This document shows positions 51,191 to 60,072 of a DNA stretch of 64,000 bases, piece by piece (position 1 is the first letter of the stretch; each line of letters starts with the position of its first letter). The position numbers were made by a program, and so were the translations under genes. Location: the NCBI GenBank assembly GCA_910579925.1, contig CAJTVY010000008.1, positions 42,656 to 106,655 of the forward strand. Direction: 5' to 3'. The stretch comes from an uncultured Dorea sp. (lineage in GTDB: Bacteria > Bacillota > Clostridia > Lachnospirales > Lachnospiraceae). The notes beneath the pieces were generated by a model. The model made no database searches. It worked only from the letters and a program-made list of their open reading frames with translations, and had not been told where the DNA came from.

Positions 51191-52232
51191 TTTACAAACT
51201 TTTATTGCAAAAGATAATCTTACAGTTTCCGAGGCTATGCAGCAGATTGACAAGAATACATTTGGCATTCTTTTCTTGTCTGATGCTGCCGGGAAACTGG
51301 TTGGTTGCATAACAGATGGAGATGTAAGACGCTATCTTCTTGCCGGCGGGAAAATGTCAGGTTCCGCATTGGATGCGGCGAATAAGAATCCACGTGCGGC
51401 CAAGGATATTGATGAAGCCAGACTTCTGTACCATAAGAAAAACTACATTGTGATTCCTGTGGTTAATAATGAGGGTGCTATTGTTGATCTATATAATGGC
51501 GAGGACGGAAGTCAGAATCAGAAGATAAGAAATGTGCTCAATATCCCCGTGGTTATTAATGCAGGCGGTAAAGGGACACGGCTTGATCCATTTACGAGAG
51601 TTTTACCCAAGCCGTTGATTCCAGTAGGAGAGTTACCTATTATCGAACTTATCATGAGGGAATACCAAACATATAGCTGCGATGAGTTTCATGTAATTGT
51701 AAATTACAAGAAAGAAGTTATGAAGGCATATTTTCATGATAATGAGAATCGCTACAACATTACATGGTATGATGAAGAGAAGCCGTTAGGAACTGGCGGT
51801 GGGTTAAGTCTGCTTCGCGGAAAGTTTGATTCAACTTTCTTTTTTGCTAATTGTGATGCATTGCTCACAGCAAACTATGAGAGTATGTTGAAATTTCATA
51901 AAGAGAACGGGAATGCCATCACGATGATTTGTGCCTATAAGAACATGAACATTCCTTATGGTGTCGTGGAGATGGGTATTAACGGCGCTATTGAAGATAT
52001 GAAGGAGAAACCTCTCATGTCTTTCCTGACAAACACAGGAATCTACATAGTCGAACCGGAAGTCATTGACTCCATCAAGGATGATGAAGCTATCGGTTTC
52101 CCGGATATTGTGACGAGAGTCAAGGAGAACGGTAAAAAAGTCGCCGTATTTCCAGTCAGTGAAAATGATTGGATGGATATGGGGCAGTTGTCTGAATTAG
52201 AGAAAATGAGTATTAAACTGTATGGAGAATAA
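51183..52232 (+). CDS. ptmE: Glucosamine-1-phosphate guanylyltransferase (PtmE-like), CBS + NTP transferase
   Basis: A 349-residue protein. An N-terminal CBS-domain pair (residues about 8-115, VSEAMQQIDKNTFGILFLSD, LVGCITDGDVRRYLL) is fused to a nucleotidyltransferase (about 120-349) with VVINAGGKGTRLDPFTRVLPKPLIPVG and the late NDWMDMGQ. This architecture is that of Campylobacter PtmE, which makes GDP-GlcN at the head of legionaminic acid synthesis. ATG 51183 follows AGAGGAA. It indicates the GDP route rather than the UDP route. Confidence 0.88.
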   Translation: MNDLQTFIAKDNLTVSEAMQQIDKNTFGILFLSDAAGKLVGCITDGDVRRYLLAGGKMSGSALDAANKNPRAAKDIDEARLLYHKKNYIVIPVVNNEGAIVDLYNGEDGSQNQKIRNVLNIPVVINAGGKGTRLDPFTRVLPKPLIPVGELPIIELIMREYQTYSCDEFHVIVNYKKEVMKAYFHDNENRYNITWYDEEKPLGTGGGLSLLRGKFDSTFFFANCDALLTANYESMLKFHKENGNAITMICAYKNMNIPYGVVEMGINGAIEDMKEKPLMSFLTNTGIYIVEPEVIDSIKDDEAIGFPDIVTRVKENGKKVAVFPVSENDWMDMGQLSELEKMSIKLYGE

Positions 52233-52248
52233 TCCGGAGGATGAACAT

Positions 52249-52887
52249 TTGAGCATGTTGGTTTTAATCGGCGGCGGTGGACATTGTAAATCCGTAATTG
52301 ATGCGGCTAAAAGAATGAACTGTTTCGATGAAATAGTTATAACAGATCCAAATATAAAACAAGGAACCCGGGTTCTTGGATGCACAGTTGCTGGTACAGA
52401 TGATTGCCTAGAGGAACTACATCGACAGGGATTTGAATATGCCTTTGTGACAATCGGCAGCGTGAAGATAAATCTGCTTCGTGAAAAGATAGCAGATAAA
52501 GTTGCAGCGCTTGGATATACGTTTCCCGTTATTCGGGATCCTTCAGCAATAGTGTCTGGCTCCGCTATTATTGGAGATGGAACTTTCATCGGAAAGAATG
52601 TAGTTATTAACGCTGAGACAAAGATTGGCAGACACTGCATAATTAACACAGGTGCAATCATTGAACATGAGTGCAGTATAGGTGATTTTACACACATCTC
52701 TGTAGGGACAATATTGTGTGGTGAGGTTACTGTAAAAGATAATTGCATGATAGGTGCAGGAACCACGGTTATTCAGCGTATTAATATCAATAAGAATGTA
52801 GTCGTCGGTGCTAATAGCGCTGTATTGGCGGATGTGGAGGAAAATATGAAATGTTACGGAATTGTTAACAATCGGGGGGGAGTATAG
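52249..52887 (+). CDS. NeuD/PglD/LegH-type sugar O- or N-acyltransferase
   Basis: A protein of about 212 residues. An N-terminal Rossmann-like lobe (MLVLIGGGGHCKSVIDAA) is followed by a left-handed beta-helix with hexapeptide repeats (IGDGTFIGKNVVINAETKIG) and the catalytic His in IEHECSIGDF. It would acetylate an amino sugar, either the legionaminate precursor or the PglE product. TTG 52249 is favoured because GGAGG lies 8 nt upstream; ATG 52222 and ATG 52255 are alternatives. The gene ends in a G7 tract (NRGGV stop). With six Gs it would run to a stop directly before the next gene. Confidence 0.85.
   Translation: MSMLVLIGGGGHCKSVIDAAKRMNCFDEIVITDPNIKQGTRVLGCTVAGTDDCLEELHRQGFEYAFVTIGSVKINLLREKIADKVAALGYTFPVIRDPSAIVSGSAIIGDGTFIGKNVVINAETKIGRHCIINTGAIIEHECSIGDFTHISVGTILCGEVTVKDNCMIGAGTTVIQRININKNVVVGANSAVLADVEENMKCYGIVNNRGGV
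52874..52880 (+). repeat. Poly-G tract, G7
   Basis: Seven G residues at the 3' end of the NeuD-like gene. One G fewer extends the frame by about 19 codons to a TAA at 52940-52942, abutting the GTG start at 52943. Confidence 0.8.
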
Positions 52888-52942
52888 CTTAACATCAGTC
52901 TATACGCCATCCTTCAGCAATTTGTGTCTGGAGGTGGCGTAA

Positions 52943-54928
52943 GTGAAAAAACTCGTTATTGTTGGCAATGGAGGATTCGCCAAAGAGGTTGAATGGCTTG
53001 TAGAAAGAATCAATGCTGTTTCACCCACTTGGGAATTTATAGGGTTTATTGATAAAGATTGCAGCAATCCTAGGGTGATTGGAGACGATAAATTTGTCAT
53101 TGATTATGATGGAGACCTCTATGTATCAATTGCCATAGGAACATCTGGTATAAGAGAAAAAATATATTCATCTTATAAAAACAATCCCAATATTCATTTT
53201 CCAAATCTTATTGATCCAAGTGTTTTGCTTTCTAAAAGAGTTTCTTTTGGAGAAGGTAATATTATTTGTGCAGGCAGTATTCTGACAGTTGATATTTCGA
53301 TTGGAAATTGTAATATTATCAATCTGGATTGTACTGTAGGTCATGATGCAATTATAGGCGATTTCGTGACCATAAATCCGAGTGTAAATGTTTCGGGAAA
53401 TACAACAATTGAATCCGGCACAAATATTGGAACAGGAACGCAAATAATACAGGGATTGTCTGTTGGAAAAAATACCATAGTTGGTGCGGGCGCCGTAGTT
53501 AGCAAAGAACTGTCTGCTAATTGTACTGCTGTAGGTATTCCAGCCAAAGTCATAAAGGTTCATTCAGAAAATGAAGGGATTAATGAGAGATTATTGAATG
53601 ACGTTGGAGATTCTAAAATGATAATTAGAACAGTTACAGTTATCGGTGTTACAGGCACCATGGGAGCGAACATTGCAGGTATATTTGCGTCGTTTGGAGA
53701 TGCAAAAGTGTACTGTGTGGGCAGAGACATTAATAAGGTCAAGAAGACTATTCCGAGAATTGTAAAATCCGTTAAGGCAGATGCGATAGCAAAGAACCTT
53801 GTTCCAGCAGATTTCAGTAGCCTGGATGAGTGTGTGAGCCAGTCTGATTTTATCTTCGAGAGTTCTAAAGAAGATATCAAGGTTAAGACCGAAATTGCAA
53901 CAAGAGTTGGAAAGGCTATGAAGTGCTCGGCAATTTCTGGCACGGGATCATCGGGTCTCTCCATCACAACGATTGCTGAATGCTATCCAGAAGAGCTGAG
54001 AGCACGATTCTTCGGTATCCATATGTTCAATCCTCCATACACTCTACCGCTTTGCGAGATGATTCCTACGAAGTACAGTGATGGTGTCCTTAAGGAAGAA
54101 CTGAGGGAGTATCTCAGTAAGAAACTGCTGAGGACTGTGGTTGAGGTCAAAGATAGTCCTGCGTTTCTCGGAAACCGTATAGGTTTTCAGTTTATCAATG
54201 AAGCGCTGATCTACGCTGAGAAGTACAAGGATAATGGCGGCATAGATTATATTGATTCGCTGCTCGGTTCCTTTACAGGACGAACCATGGCTCCGCTTAC
54301 TACATCCGATTTCGTAGGACTTGATGTTCACAAGGCTATTGTGGACAACATCTATGAGAATACTCACGACTATGCTCGCGATACCTTTGTGCTTCCATCC
54401 TTCGCATCACAGTTAGTTGAAGAGGGGAAACTGGGGCGCAAAAGTGGTTGCGGTCTTTACCAACGTATCAAATACGAGAATGGACTGGTAAGAGATACCG
54501 TATATGACATTAACACAGGACTCTACCGCGATATCATTCCTTATGTTTTCCCTTTTGCTGATAAGATGAAGAAGAATATTCAGGAAGGCGACTATCAGAA
54601 AGCTTTAGAGCGGCTTGTGAACAATCACAGCCAGGAAGCACAGATCTGCTTGTCCTTCTTACTCAAATACGTCGTCTACTCTTTATACGCTACAGAAGAG
54701 GTTGGTTACGATATTACCGCAGCTGATGATGTAATGGCTGCCGGTTTCAACTGGTGTCCGCCTTTAGCAATGTATCAGGCATTGTTCACAGTTACTGATG
54801 TTCCTGCTCTGATAAAGGAACGACTCCCTGAGATCTGTCAGAAGATTGATGTTGCTCATTATCTGTCAGACGTAAAATCGTCGAAGTATGACTACAGAAG
54901 TTACTTCAAGTCGAGGAGGAAGAACTAA
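52943..54928 (+). CDS. Fusion: NeuD/PglD-type acyltransferase + 3-hydroxyacyl-CoA dehydrogenase
   Basis: A 661-residue two-enzyme fusion. Residues 1-205 are a second NeuD/PglD-like acyltransferase (LVIVGNGGFAKEVEWLVERI, hexapeptide repeats, catalytic His134 in TVGHDAIIGDF). After a linker, residues 228-655 form an NAD-dependent 3-hydroxyacyl-CoA dehydrogenase with GVTGTMG (235-241), the His360 motif FGIHMFNPP and DSPAFLGNR (404-412), plus an extra C-terminal helical domain. The start is GTG 52943 after GGAGGTGG. With the adjacent thiolase it could make 3-hydroxybutyryl-CoA from acetyl-CoA and pass the acyl group to a sugar amine. Domain calls are strong; the linked function is inferred. Confidence 0.85.
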   Translation: MKKLVIVGNGGFAKEVEWLVERINAVSPTWEFIGFIDKDCSNPRVIGDDKFVIDYDGDLYVSIAIGTSGIREKIYSSYKNNPNIHFPNLIDPSVLLSKRVSFGEGNIICAGSILTVDISIGNCNIINLDCTVGHDAIIGDFVTINPSVNVSGNTTIESGTNIGTGTQIIQGLSVGKNTIVGAGAVVSKELSANCTAVGIPAKVIKVHSENEGINERLLNDVGDSKMIIRTVTVIGVTGTMGANIAGIFASFGDAKVYCVGRDINKVKKTIPRIVKSVKADAIAKNLVPADFSSLDECVSQSDFIFESSKEDIKVKTEIATRVGKAMKCSAISGTGSSGLSITTIAECYPEELRARFFGIHMFNPPYTLPLCEMIPTKYSDGVLKEELREYLSKKLLRTVVEVKDSPAFLGNRIGFQFINEALIYAEKYKDNGGIDYIDSLLGSFTGRTMAPLTTSDFVGLDVHKAIVDNIYENTHDYARDTFVLPSFASQLVEEGKLGRKSGCGLYQRIKYENGLVRDTVYDINTGLYRDIIPYVFPFADKMKKNIQEGDYQKALERLVNNHSQEAQICLSFLLKYVVYSLYATEEVGYDITAADDVMAAGFNWCPPLAMYQALFTVTDVPALIKERLPEICQKIDVAHYLSDVKSSKYDYRSYFKSRRKN

Positions 54929-56175
54929 TGAGCAAGGTTTATATACTCGGTGGAGCTCAGACCGATTTTGAAAGAAACTGGACTAAAGAAGGCAAGGGTA
55001 TGGTTGCGCTACTAAAAGAAGCAATAGCTGATGGATTAGCAGGCGCAGGACTGAGCTTTGATGATGTTAGAGAGCTTAATGCAGATAATCAAGTAGCTTG
55101 CTTTGTGGGGAACTTTATTGCGGAGAAGTATGTTGACCAGGGACATCTTGGCGCATTCCTTACAGAGGTTGATAAAGCATTCTACGGGGTGCCGAGTGCT
55201 CGTTATGAAGCGGCATGTGCGAGTTCATCTGTTGCTATCGACGCTGCTGCTACAAAGATTCGTGCTGACGAATACGATGTGGCTATCGTGGTTGGCTGGG
55301 AACTCATGAAGACAGTGGAAAGCCGTGTTGGCGGCGATTACCTCGGTCGTGCTGCTTACTACGATAAGGAAGGAAGAAGCATTGACCTGCCGTTCCCGAA
55401 GCTGTTTGGAAAGCTTGCAGATGAGACCCTTAAAAAGTATCCGGAGCTTGATGAAAAGCGATATATGGATGCACTTGCGAAGATAAGCGTTATCAATTAC
55501 GCAAATGCTAAAAGAAATCCTCTGGCCCAGACCCGTAAGTGGTTCATGAGTTTTGAACAGGCAAGCACAAGAGATACAGAGACCAATCCTCTGGTCGGTG
55601 GACGGCTTGGTGTGTCAGACTGCTCACAGGTCACGGATGGCGCGGCAGTTGTGGTATTAGCTTCTGAACGGTTCCTAAAGGAAAGAGGATATGAGAATAA
55701 GCCGATTATAAAGGGCTATGGTCACAGAACAGCTCCAATGCTCTTTGAGAAGAAAATGGCTGATAATGAAGGCGGTGAGTACACTTTGCCCTGGACAAGA
55801 CAGGCTTGTGTGGATGCATATAGAAGAGCAGGCTTGAATGTTGAGGATATAGATGTATTCGAGACTCATGACTGCTTTACAAGTTCTGAATATGCAGCAA
55901 TCAGTGCATTCGGACTAACTGAGCCTGGCAAGGAGTATGAAGCGGTAGAGGACGGAACTATAGAGTTTAATGGTTTGAAGCCAATCAATCCATCTGGCGG
56001 ACTTATTGGGTGTGGTCATCCGGTTGGAGCTTCTGGAGGTCGTATGCTGCTTGATCTTTACAAACAGGTAACAGGAACAGCAGGCGGATATCAGGTGACT
56101 GGCGCAAAGAACGGCATGCTGCTCAATATTGGAGGATCGGCCACAACAAATTATGTGTTTATAATTGGGTATTAA
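54928..56175 (+). CDS. Thiolase, SCP2-type acetyl-CoA acetyltransferase family
   Basis: A 415-residue thiolase fold. The nucleophile is Cys97 in YEAACASSSVAID, the ETHDCFTSSEYAA motif is typical of SCP2-type thiolases, and GGLIGCGHPVGASGGR is the C-terminal His/Cys signature. It would condense two acetyl-CoA to acetoacetyl-CoA, the substrate for the dehydrogenase it overlaps by 1 bp. The presence of a thiolase inside a nonulosonate gene set is unusual. It might also act with longer acyl chains. Confidence 0.85.
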   Translation: MSKVYILGGAQTDFERNWTKEGKGMVALLKEAIADGLAGAGLSFDDVRELNADNQVACFVGNFIAEKYVDQGHLGAFLTEVDKAFYGVPSARYEAACASSSVAIDAAATKIRADEYDVAIVVGWELMKTVESRVGGDYLGRAAYYDKEGRSIDLPFPKLFGKLADETLKKYPELDEKRYMDALAKISVINYANAKRNPLAQTRKWFMSFEQASTRDTETNPLVGGRLGVSDCSQVTDGAAVVVLASERFLKERGYENKPIIKGYGHRTAPMLFEKKMADNEGGEYTLPWTRQACVDAYRRAGLNVEDIDVFETHDCFTSSEYAAISAFGLTEPGKEYEAVEDGTIEFNGLKPINPSGGLIGCGHPVGASGGRMLLDLYKQVTGTAGGYQVTGAKNGMLLNIGGSATTNYVFIIGY

Positions 56176-56198
56176 CAGGTAATGTAAAGGAGAATTAA

Positions 56199-57197
56199 AT
56201 GGCTGGAAACATTCTTATTATAGCAGAAGCAGGCGTTAACCACAATGGCAGCCTTGATAGGGCTAAGAAGCTGGTCGATGCTGCTAAGACTTGCGGTGCT
56301 GATATTGTTAAATTTCAAACGGCAAAATTGGATTCTCTCGTTTCCAAATCTGCTCATATGGCGGATTACCAAAAGAAGAATACTGGTGTTGAAGAAAGCC
56401 AGAAGGACATGCTGTCAAAGCTGCTTCTAAGCTTTGATGACTTCGTAGAATTGGCTAAATACTGCAAGGAAATCGGCATTCAGTTTTTATCCACACCATT
56501 TGATATCGAGAGCATCCGGTTTCTGAATGATATGCAGGACATTTGGAAAGTTCCATCCGGTGAGATTACTAATTACCCATATCTCGTTGAAATTGGTAAA
56601 ACAAAGAAGAAAGTAATCCTTTCTACCGGTATGGCAGAAATGGAAGAAATACAGGCAGCGATAGATGTGCTGAAAGAAAATGGAACTGAGGATATTACAA
56701 TCCTTCAATGTACTACAGAATATCCGGCACCGATTAAAGATGTCAATCTTAATGTGATGCAGACAATGAGAGAGACCTTTGGTCATCCCGTCGGCTATTC
56801 CGATCATACACAGGGTATTGAAGTTGATCTTGCTGCCGTTGCGCTTGGAGCTGCTGTTATTGAAAAGCATTTCACATTGGACCGTAACCTTCCGGGTCCC
56901 GATCATAAGGCGAGTCTTGAACCTGATGAACTGAGGGCGATGGTTGATGGGATCAGAAAAATAGAGCTTGCACTTGGATCAAAAGAAAAGAAACCTTCTG
57001 AGGTAGAATTGAAGAATAGACTGGTGGCAAGAAAGAGCATTGTGGCGAAGGCTTTCATTAAAGTAGGAGAAAGACTGACAGAAGATAATATAACCACAAA
57101 ACGCCCTGGTTCAGGGATAAATCCTATGCGATGGAACGAGGTTATAGGAACGAAAGCTATAAGAAATTATGAAGAGGATGAATTAATCGAATTATGA
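56199..57197 (+). CDS. legI: Nonulosonic acid synthase (LegI/NeuB family)
   Basis: A 332-residue synthase that condenses a 6-carbon amino sugar with phosphoenolpyruvate. The N-terminal TIM barrel has IIAEAGVNHNGSLDRAKKLV, FLSTPFDIESI, SGEITNYPYL and GYSDHTQGIEVDLAAVALGAAVIEKHFT. The C-terminal SAF domain has RKSIVAKAFIKVGERLTEDN and RPGSGINP. The context (LegB, LegC, PtmE) points to legionaminic rather than N-acetylneuraminic acid. AAAGGAG precedes the ATG. It overlaps legG by 4 bp. Confidence 0.9.
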   Translation: MAGNILIIAEAGVNHNGSLDRAKKLVDAAKTCGADIVKFQTAKLDSLVSKSAHMADYQKKNTGVEESQKDMLSKLLLSFDDFVELAKYCKEIGIQFLSTPFDIESIRFLNDMQDIWKVPSGEITNYPYLVEIGKTKKKVILSTGMAEMEEIQAAIDVLKENGTEDITILQCTTEYPAPIKDVNLNVMQTMRETFGHPVGYSDHTQGIEVDLAAVALGAAVIEKHFTLDRNLPGPDHKASLEPDELRAMVDGIRKIELALGSKEKKPSEVELKNRLVARKSIVAKAFIKVGERLTEDNITTKRPGSGINPMRWNEVIGTKAIRNYEEDELIEL

Positions 57198-58342
57198 AAA
57201 GGATTGCAGTTGTAACCGCAACAAGAGCTGAATATGGACTTCTTTCTCCTGTGATTAAAGAATTTAGGAAACAGGAGACTGATGATTTGCGCATTGAACT
57301 GATTGTTACGGGAACTCATCTTAGTGATAAGTATGGGAGAACTATAAAAGAGATTAGTGACCGCGTTGATCATGAGGTTGAGATTTCAGTCGCATCTGAC
57401 AGTGAACTGGATATTTCAAAAAACCAGGCAGAGGTACTGGTGAAGTTTACAGAACTGTTTATAAAAGAAATGTACGATGCCATTGTTCTTCTCGGAGATC
57501 GTTATGAAACGCTTGCTATAGCAGTTGCAGCAGGAAACACGCGGACTCCTGTATTTCATCTTTGTGGAGGCGACACAACGGAAGGCGCTCTTGACGAATG
57601 GATAAGGCACTCAATTTCAAAAATCAGCTATCTTCATTTTGTGACAAATGAGGAGAGTAGGAAACGGGTAATTCAATTGGGTGAAGATCCAGCGCGAGTG
57701 TTCAATTACGGCTCCACCAGTATTGATAATATTCTCACCGTTGCAGATATGAGTAAGATAGAAATTCTGGAGAGCGTTGGCTTATCAGATTGCAGGTACG
57801 CACTTTGCACCTACCATCCTGTTACCATGGAGGGTGGGAGTGTTGATGAACAAATCAACAACTTCCTAGATGCGATAAAAGTTTTTCCGGAGTTACAATT
57901 CATAGTTACAAAATCCAATGCCGATCAAGGCGGGGAGAGAATTAATGTACTGCTCGATATGGCTGAACCTGAAATAGATAATCTGCATGTATTTACCTCG
58001 CTTGGAATAAGACGATATTTATCCTTGATGAAGTATTCTGAGTTTGTGCTTGGAAACTCTTCAAGTGGAATCATAGAAACCCCGGCGTTTTGCATTCCAA
58101 CTGTAAATATTGGTGACAGGCAGAGAGGAAGATTGCGGACAGAGAGCATTATCAACTGCGGAGAATCTGCGGAGGAGATAGTCAAAGCAATTAGAAAAGC
58201 AATGACTGATGAACATAGGACGATATGTAAGAAAACTGTCAGTCCATATGGAGATGGACATGCAGCTGAACTGATAGCGAAGAAAGCCGTAGAAGTTGCA
58301 AAAGGGAGGATAGATCTCAAGAAGAAATTCTATGATCTATAA
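57194..58342 (+). CDS. legG: Hydrolysing NDP-sugar 2-epimerase (LegG/NeuC family)
   Basis: A 382-residue GT-B-fold 2-epimerase. MKRIAVVTATRAEYGLLSPVI, LGDRYETLAIAVAA, HLCGGDTTEGALDEWIRHSISKISYLHF, TYHPVT and GNSSSGIIETPAF are diagnostic. It would remove the nucleotide and invert C2 to give the substrate of the synthase. In the GDP route it acts on the GDP-linked di-acylated sugar. Coupled to legI by an ATGA overlap. Confidence 0.9.
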   Translation: MKRIAVVTATRAEYGLLSPVIKEFRKQETDDLRIELIVTGTHLSDKYGRTIKEISDRVDHEVEISVASDSELDISKNQAEVLVKFTELFIKEMYDAIVLLGDRYETLAIAVAAGNTRTPVFHLCGGDTTEGALDEWIRHSISKISYLHFVTNEESRKRVIQLGEDPARVFNYGSTSIDNILTVADMSKIEILESVGLSDCRYALCTYHPVTMEGGSVDEQINNFLDAIKVFPELQFIVTKSNADQGGERINVLLDMAEPEIDNLHVFTSLGIRRYLSLMKYSEFVLGNSSSGIIETPAFCIPTVNIGDRQRGRLRTESIINCGESAEEIVKAIRKAMTDEHRTICKKTVSPYGDGHAAELIAKKAVEVAKGRIDLKKKFYDL

Positions 58343-58347
58343 ATCAT

Positions 58348-59106
58348 ATGAAAAATATTGCCATCATACCTGCTAGAAGTGGTTCAAAGGGCGTGAAAGA
58401 TAAAAACATAAAGGATCTGTGTGGTAAACCGCTGATGGCTTATACCATCGAGGCTGCCATAAACTCAGGATGTTTTGATGAAGTTATGGTATCTACAGAT
58501 TCGGATTATTATGCTGAAATTGCAAAGGAATACGGTGCATCAGTTCCTTTTTTACGTAGTGAGCGAACAGCAAGTGATACAGCAAGTTCCTGGGACATGG
58601 TAGAAGAAGTATTATCAAAGTATGAGAACCGAGGAGATCAATTTGACGCATTCTGTCTTCTTCAGCCGACTTCACCATTAAGAACTGCAAATGATATTAA
58701 ATCGGCCTATCAGCTGTATCAGGAACGAGCTGATTTTGCTGTTGTGTCAGTCTGCGAAGCGGAACATTCTCCTCTATGGTGTGGACATTTACCTGATGAT
58801 AGGGAGTTTGTAGGATTCGTAGAAGCCGAGAATATGAAACAACGTCAAGCCGGCGGTAAGTTCTATAGGCTCAACGGAGCTATTTACATAGTGAATATTG
58901 AGAGGTTTAGAGAGGATAGATTTCTATACAAGAAAGGAAGTTATGCATATATTATGAAACAAGAAAGTAGCGTAGACATAGATACGGAATATGATTTTGA
59001 ATTAGCCACCTTTATTCTCGGGGGGGGGGAACTACCTAACTTATATTCTCATTTGCCTTTACAATTTGAGTACGCACACTTCGGTAAGGAGGTGCGTGTA
59101 GCATGA
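58348..59106 (+). CDS. legF: CMP-nonulosonate cytidylyltransferase (LegF/NeuA family)
   Basis: A 252-residue CMP-sugar synthetase: IIPARSGSKGVKDKNIKDLCGKPLMAYTI, VSTDSDYYAEIAKEYGA, LLQPTSPLRTANDI and VDIDTEYDFELA are all intact. A G10 run at 59020-59029 follows the conserved part, so the last 28 residues (from GGGELPNLYS) depend on the tract. With nine Gs the frame would stop at 59101, and with eleven within five codons. In the present frame the stop overlaps the next start by 4 bp. Confidence 0.9.
   Translation: MKNIAIIPARSGSKGVKDKNIKDLCGKPLMAYTIEAAINSGCFDEVMVSTDSDYYAEIAKEYGASVPFLRSERTASDTASSWDMVEEVLSKYENRGDQFDAFCLLQPTSPLRTANDIKSAYQLYQERADFAVVSVCEAEHSPLWCGHLPDDREFVGFVEAENMKQRQAGGKFYRLNGAIYIVNIERFREDRFLYKKGSYAYIMKQESSVDIDTEYDFELATFILGGGELPNLYSHLPLQFEYAHFGKEVRVA
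59020..59029 (+). repeat. Poly-G tract, G10
   Basis: Ten consecutive G residues near the 3' end of the legF-like gene, altering only the tail when its length changes but also the overlap with the next gene. Confidence 0.9.
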
Positions 59107-60071
59107 ATATTGCAGTTATTGGTTTGGGTTCAATGGGTAAAAGACGTATTCGACTTGTCGAGGAACTGTACCCTGATTTTAAGATCGTTGGCATAGATGG
59201 TCGCGATGACAGGAGGAAGGAAGCTGCATCACAGTTTTCAATAAAATGTTATGAATCTTTAAACCTATGCAATGATTCAGTTGATTGCGTATTTGTTTGC
59301 ACATCCCCATTGTCTCACAATGGGATTATACATGATGCTCTTGGTAGAGGGTATCATGTTTTCACTGAACTAAACCTAGTTAGTGATGGGTATGATGAGA
59401 ATATAAAACTCGCTGAAGAGAACGGTGTAAAACTGTTTTTGTCCTCAACTTTTTTCTATAGAGAAGAGATAAAATATATCAGAGATAAGATTGATAAGAA
59501 CAGACAATGGAATTACATATATCACATAGGACAGTATCTTCCAGACTGGCATCCATGGGAAAGCTATAAAGACTTTTTCTTGAGTGATAAGAGAACTAAT
59601 GGCTGCCGCGAGATTATGGCTATAGAGCTTCCTTGGCTGACAGGGACATTTGGCGATGTGACTGATATAAATGTCATTGATGATAAGATGACGGGGTTGA
59701 ACATCGATTATAATGATAATTTCATGATTCAGCTGACTCATAGCAATGGGAACAAAGGCTGCTTGATCGTGGATGTTGTTGCGCCTGTTGCCATCAGAAA
59801 ACTTGAAGTTTATAGCGAAGGAAAATATTTTTCATGGAACGGTACTCCCGACAGTTTAGTAGAATTTGATCCTGTAAATAAAAAAACGACAGCAGTTAAG
59901 CTTACAGAAAAGGCAGAGCATATGCAAGGATATAGTGCTTTTGTTGTGGAAAATGCCTATAAGAATGAAATAAAAGATTTTTTTGATGTGGTCACAAACG
60001 GTAAAGAACCATTATATGGATTTAATCAAGATAAAAAGATTCTGGAATTAATTGATAAGATTGGAGCTTGA
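59103..60071 (+). CDS. Gfo/Idh/MocA family oxidoreductase, first copy
   Basis: A 322-residue NAD(P)-dependent sugar oxidoreductase fold. The N-terminal Rossmann motif is IAVIGLGSMGKRRIRLV, with CVFVCTSPLSHNGIIHDALGRGYHVFTELN in the family position of EKP (here ELN replaces EKP, so the usual catalytic Lys is missing). The C-terminal domain has HIGQYLPDWHPWESYKDFF. The paralogous gene downstream keeps EKP. It may oxidise or reduce a nonulosonate or its precursor; the substrate is unknown. Confidence 0.85.
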   Translation: MNIAVIGLGSMGKRRIRLVEELYPDFKIVGIDGRDDRRKEAASQFSIKCYESLNLCNDSVDCVFVCTSPLSHNGIIHDALGRGYHVFTELNLVSDGYDENIKLAEENGVKLFLSSTFFYREEIKYIRDKIDKNRQWNYIYHIGQYLPDWHPWESYKDFFLSDKRTNGCREIMAIELPWLTGTFGDVTDINVIDDKMTGLNIDYNDNFMIQLTHSNGNKGCLIVDVVAPVAIRKLEVYSEGKYFSWNGTPDSLVEFDPVNKKTTAVKLTEKAEHMQGYSAFVVENAYKNEIKDFFDVVTNGKEPLYGFNQDKKILELIDKIGA

Positions 60072-60072
60072 A

